A stretch of 64,000 bases of DNA, from contig CAJYHN010000014.1 in the NCBI GenBank assembly GCA_913774665.1, positions 1 to 64,000 on the forward strand. The letters are read 5' to 3'. The position numbers were made by a program, and so were the translations under genes. The notes under the pieces are model-generated. The model saw nothing but the letters and a program-made list of their open reading frames with translations. It made no database searches and was not told the DNA's origin. Shown here one piece after another: positions 58,718 through 64,000 of this stretch. The DNA comes from an uncultured Microbacterium sp. (GTDB lineage: Bacteria; Actinomycetota; Actinomycetes; Actinomycetales; Microbacteriaceae). Numbering within the stretch: the first letter of the stretch is position 1; every line of letters begins with the position of its first letter.

Positions 58718-59947
58718 TCAGCGTGAGCCGCTCGCGCTACCTTCGACATCGATGCGGAGGTATCCGGTTGCCCGCGGATCGAACTCCACGTTGAACGACG
58801 TCGCCTGCATGATGTTGTGCACATCGTTGCCGTCGCCGTCGATGAGGGTGGCGTTGACGAAGTATTTCCCGCCGCCGAGCGCGGGCTTCTTCAGGACAAA
58901 TGCCACCTCGCCTTTACCGTCGAGAGGCGGCATGGGCGTATCCAGCCAGTCGGTTCCCGTGACGAACATCTTCTGGCCCATCGTGTCATCGATCTGCACT
59001 CGACATCCCCAGGTTTTAAGACCGGTGGAGGTCACGGCGAGGCGGATTTCGAGGTCGTCGTCCGGTTGGAGCGCGGACCCTTCCTCCTTGCCGACGACGT
59101 GCGCGCTCACGCTGGTCACAGCGCTTTGCGGACGTTCGACTTCGGGCTCGGCAGCGTCCCGCTCGGCGACGCGACGCTCTTCAAGCAGGTCACGGAATCG
59201 GGCGACGGCCGTGGACGGCTTGCCATCGAAGAGAACCTTCCCCTGGTGCAGCAACACGCACCGCCCGCAGAGCTCCACGACCTGATCGAGCGAGTGCGTT
59301 ACAAGGATGATCGTGCGTCCCTGCTGTTGGAACTCGCGGATGCGATCCATGCATTTGCGCTGGAAAGCCTCGTCGCCCACGGCGAGGACTTCATCCACCA
59401 GAAGGACGTCGGGGTCTGTGTGGACTGCCACGGCGAACGCCAATCGCACGTACATGCCGGATGAATAGAACTTGACCTGGGTGTCGATGAAGTCGCCGAT
59501 AGATGCGAACGCGACGATGTCGTCGAATTGCGCCTCTGTCTCTTCGCGGCTGAGCCCGAGGACCGACGCATTGAGGAAGACGTTCTCTCGACCGGTGAGA
59601 TCGGGGTGAAAGCCCGCGCCCAACTCGAGGAGCGCGGCAAGGCGCCCGCGCTCCTCGACTGTGCCATCGGTGGCGTCTACGATCCCGCCGATGACCTTCA
59701 AAAGCGTGCTCTTGCCCGATCCGTTGTGCCCGATGAGGCCGATGGTCTCGCCCGCGTAGATGTCCAGATCGACGTCTCGCAGCGCCCAGAACTCTTTCTT
59801 GTGGCGGCGGCCGGCACGGCCGAGGGTGACGACTCGTTCCTTGATCGAAGAATCTTTGCGGATGGTGAACTTCTTTGAGACGCCACGGATGCGAGCGACC
59901 TCGGGGCGGGGGGAGTCGTTTGCCGGGACAGTGGGGGAAATCGGCAT
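58718..59947 (-). CDS. wzt: Wzt-like polysaccharide ABC exporter ATPase
   Basis: A 409-residue ATPase. The N-terminal ABC domain (~15-245) has Walker A GHNGSGKST, the signature KFYSSGMYVRLAFAVA, and Walker B VLLVDEVLAVGDE. The ~130-residue C-terminal extension (~275-400) is beta-rich, as in Wzt proteins whose end domain recognises the finished polysaccharide. It pairs with the adjoining Wzm-like permease (4-bp gap) to export a polyprenyl-linked polymer, and its gene converges with the SDR gene. Confidence 0.93.
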   Translation of the reverse strand: MPISPTVPANDSPRPEVARIRGVSKKFTIRKDSSIKERVVTLGRAGRRHKKEFWALRDVDLDIYAGETIGLIGHNGSGKSTLLKVIGGIVDATDGTVEERGRLAALLELGAGFHPDLTGRENVFLNASVLGLSREETEAQFDDIVAFASIGDFIDTQVKFYSSGMYVRLAFAVAVHTDPDVLLVDEVLAVGDEAFQRKCMDRIREFQQQGRTIILVTHSLDQVVELCGRCVLLHQGKVLFDGKPSTAVARFRDLLEERRVAERDAAEPEVERPQSAVTSVSAHVVGKEEGSALQPDDDLEIRLAVTSTGLKTWGCRVQIDDTMGQKMFVTGTDWLDTPMPPLDGKGEVAFVLKKPALGGGKYFVNATLIDGDGNDVHNIMQATSFNVEFDPRATGYLRIDVEGSASGSR

Positions 59948-59951
59948 GGGT

Positions 59952-60863
59952 TCACAGCTCCTGAGCGAAGTTGCCCTGCAGGCGGATGAAGACGCGATGG
60001 CACACCAGGAGTAGCACCAATCCGATGAGAAGAGCGATCGTCATGCGGAGGAGGAGCTCGCCGGGCCACTCGGCAGTATCGCCGGCTACCCAGAAGGCTC
60101 GCTGGAACCCAAGGACCGCGAGAGTGAGTGGGTTGTTGGTGTAGACGTCGAGGACGATGGGCGACGGGATGAGCGTCTTCGCCATCTGCCAGGAATAGAC
60201 GATCGGACTCGCCCAGAATAGGAGCATGGTGATGACTTCGACGAGATATTGCACATCGCGCAGATAGACATTGACCGCGCTGAACAACAGCGCGAATGCA
60301 GTCCCGTACACCACGATGAGTGCGATAGCCGGCACGGCGTAAGCAAGCTGCGCGTGCAGCGGCGGCTTCGCGACGAGAAGAGTGGCGGCCACCAGAACAA
60401 TGAGCTGAATGCCGAAGTTGAACAAGGCCGATCCGACACTCGAAAGGGGGAAGACCTCGCGGGGGAGGTAGACCTTTTTGACGAGTCCGGCGTTGGTCAG
60501 TACGGATCCGGTCCCGCCCACAACTATTTCCGTGAACAAACCGATCGCCGAGAGACCCGCGAAGACGTACACGGCGAAGTCGGGAATGCTTCGCGCGGCA
60601 CCGAGGAACTGTCCCATCACGATGAAGTACACGGCGAGCTGGATCAGCGGACGAATGAGCGACCAGAAGAATCCGAGAGTGGAATCTTTGTACCGTGCCT
60701 TCAGATCGCGACGCACGAGGAGGCTCAGCATCTCTCGGTGAGAGAAGATCGCGCGAATCGCTCCCCACCATGCTCCTCGACCGGTCACTGCTCCGACGGG
60801 CGTCAGCGGGGTTGCCGCCAACCGCTCCATGCGCAGCGCGGCTTGTTCATTTGCACGAGACAT
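59952..60863 (-). CDS. wzm: Wzm-like polysaccharide ABC exporter permease
   Basis: A 303-residue ABC-2 type permease with six helices. It has the family segment LVRRDLKARYKDSTLGFFWSLIRPL before helix 1 and a conserved polar stretch LVKKVYLPREVFPLSSVGSAL between helices. It forms the channel for the glycan with the Wzt-like ATPase. A TAGGAT box lies 8 nt before ATG 60863, so the exporter pair may be expressed independently of the rml genes upstream. Confidence 0.93.
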   Translation of the reverse strand: MSRANEQAALRMERLAATPLTPVGAVTGRGAWWGAIRAIFSHREMLSLLVRRDLKARYKDSTLGFFWSLIRPLIQLAVYFIVMGQFLGAARSIPDFAVYVFAGLSAIGLFTEIVVGGTGSVLTNAGLVKKVYLPREVFPLSSVGSALFNFGIQLIVLVAATLLVAKPPLHAQLAYAVPAIALIVVYGTAFALLFSAVNVYLRDVQYLVEVITMLLFWASPIVYSWQMAKTLIPSPIVLDVYTNNPLTLAVLGFQRAFWVAGDTAEWPGELLLRMTIALLIGLVLLLVCHRVFIRLQGNFAQEL

Positions 60864-60871
60864 CGCCCACG

Positions 60872-60877
60872 ATCCTA
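60872..60877 (-). promoter_or_regulatory. -10 box of the wzm-wzt operon
   Basis: TAGGAT on the minus strand is 8 nt before ATG 60863, near the leaderless spacing. Confidence 0.45.
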
Positions 60878-60927
60878 CAGGGGGTTTCTCTCAGACGTCT
60901 GGGCGGCCGAGGGGCGGTTGAAGCGCG

Positions 60928-64000
<3,073 letters not shown>

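Overview
The window is high-GC DNA from an actinobacterium, most likely a Microbacterium-type member of Microbacteriaceae. The evidence is the very GC-rich third codon positions, the many leaderless promoters of the form TANNNT followed 6-7 nt later by ATG or GTG, an actinobacterial AccA3/AccD/AccE carboxylase set, a fused RmlC-RmlD protein, and the heptamer GGATGCC recurring on both strands. Genes are dense and often overlap by 4 bp. No tRNA, rRNA, CRISPR array or insertion sequence was seen.

Positions 1-36,300 are largely housekeeping. A BMP-type nucleoside ABC transporter (ATPase and two permeases) leads into cdd, deoA and add. Purine nucleoside phosphorylase and a phosphosugar mutase lie at 19.4-21.9 kb, completing (deoxy)nucleoside salvage. 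A mannitol PTS unit at 9.6-15.4 kb runs EIIB-ptsH-ptsI-mtlA-mtlF-mtlD, divergent from its PRD-type regulator mtlR. An LpdA-type quinone reductase, the acyl-CoA carboxylase genes with birA and maf, a TrmA/RlmD-like RNA methyltransferase, a two-component system with a third membrane protein, and purK/purE follow. Much of this backbone matches, from memory, the gene content of M. tuberculosis Rv3267-Rv3315, with the mannitol genes added.

The longest gene-free intervals are mostly filled by structured repeats. Family A (four ~82-bp elements with 9-12-bp terminal inverted repeats, 7.2-8.7 kb) and family B (52-bp GC-rich units, 17.6-19.4 kb) each bracket one gene for a two-domain protein, an AbiEi-like winged helix plus a Vsr/DUF559-like nuclease fold. 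In both cases the two flanks are in inverted orientation. Family C (two 69-bp elements at 23.6-23.9 kb) has no such gene. These repeat-flanked nuclease cassettes are the best candidate here for an undescribed system.

Positions 36,300-64,000 form a surface-glycan region. It contains an LCP ligase, several glycosyltransferases, a GT9 heptosyltransferase-like protein with heptose genes hldE, gmhA and gmhB, a 3-amino-3,6-dideoxysugar set (DegT aminotransferase plus a fused acyltransferase/ketoisomerase), GtrA/GtrB-like proteins, a polytopic GT-C-like protein, a lipoprotein, a secreted LGFP-repeat protein, an acyltransferase, an epimerase/reductase, a Wzt/Wzm ABC exporter, and the dTDP-rhamnose genes rmlCD, rmlB and rmlA (cut by the window end). 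The likely product is a heptose-, rhamnose- and aminosugar-containing cell-wall polymer built in the cytoplasm, exported by Wzm/Wzt and attached to peptidoglycan by LCP. GGATGCC is about half as frequent here as in the first 9 kb, which suggests separate ancestry for this region.
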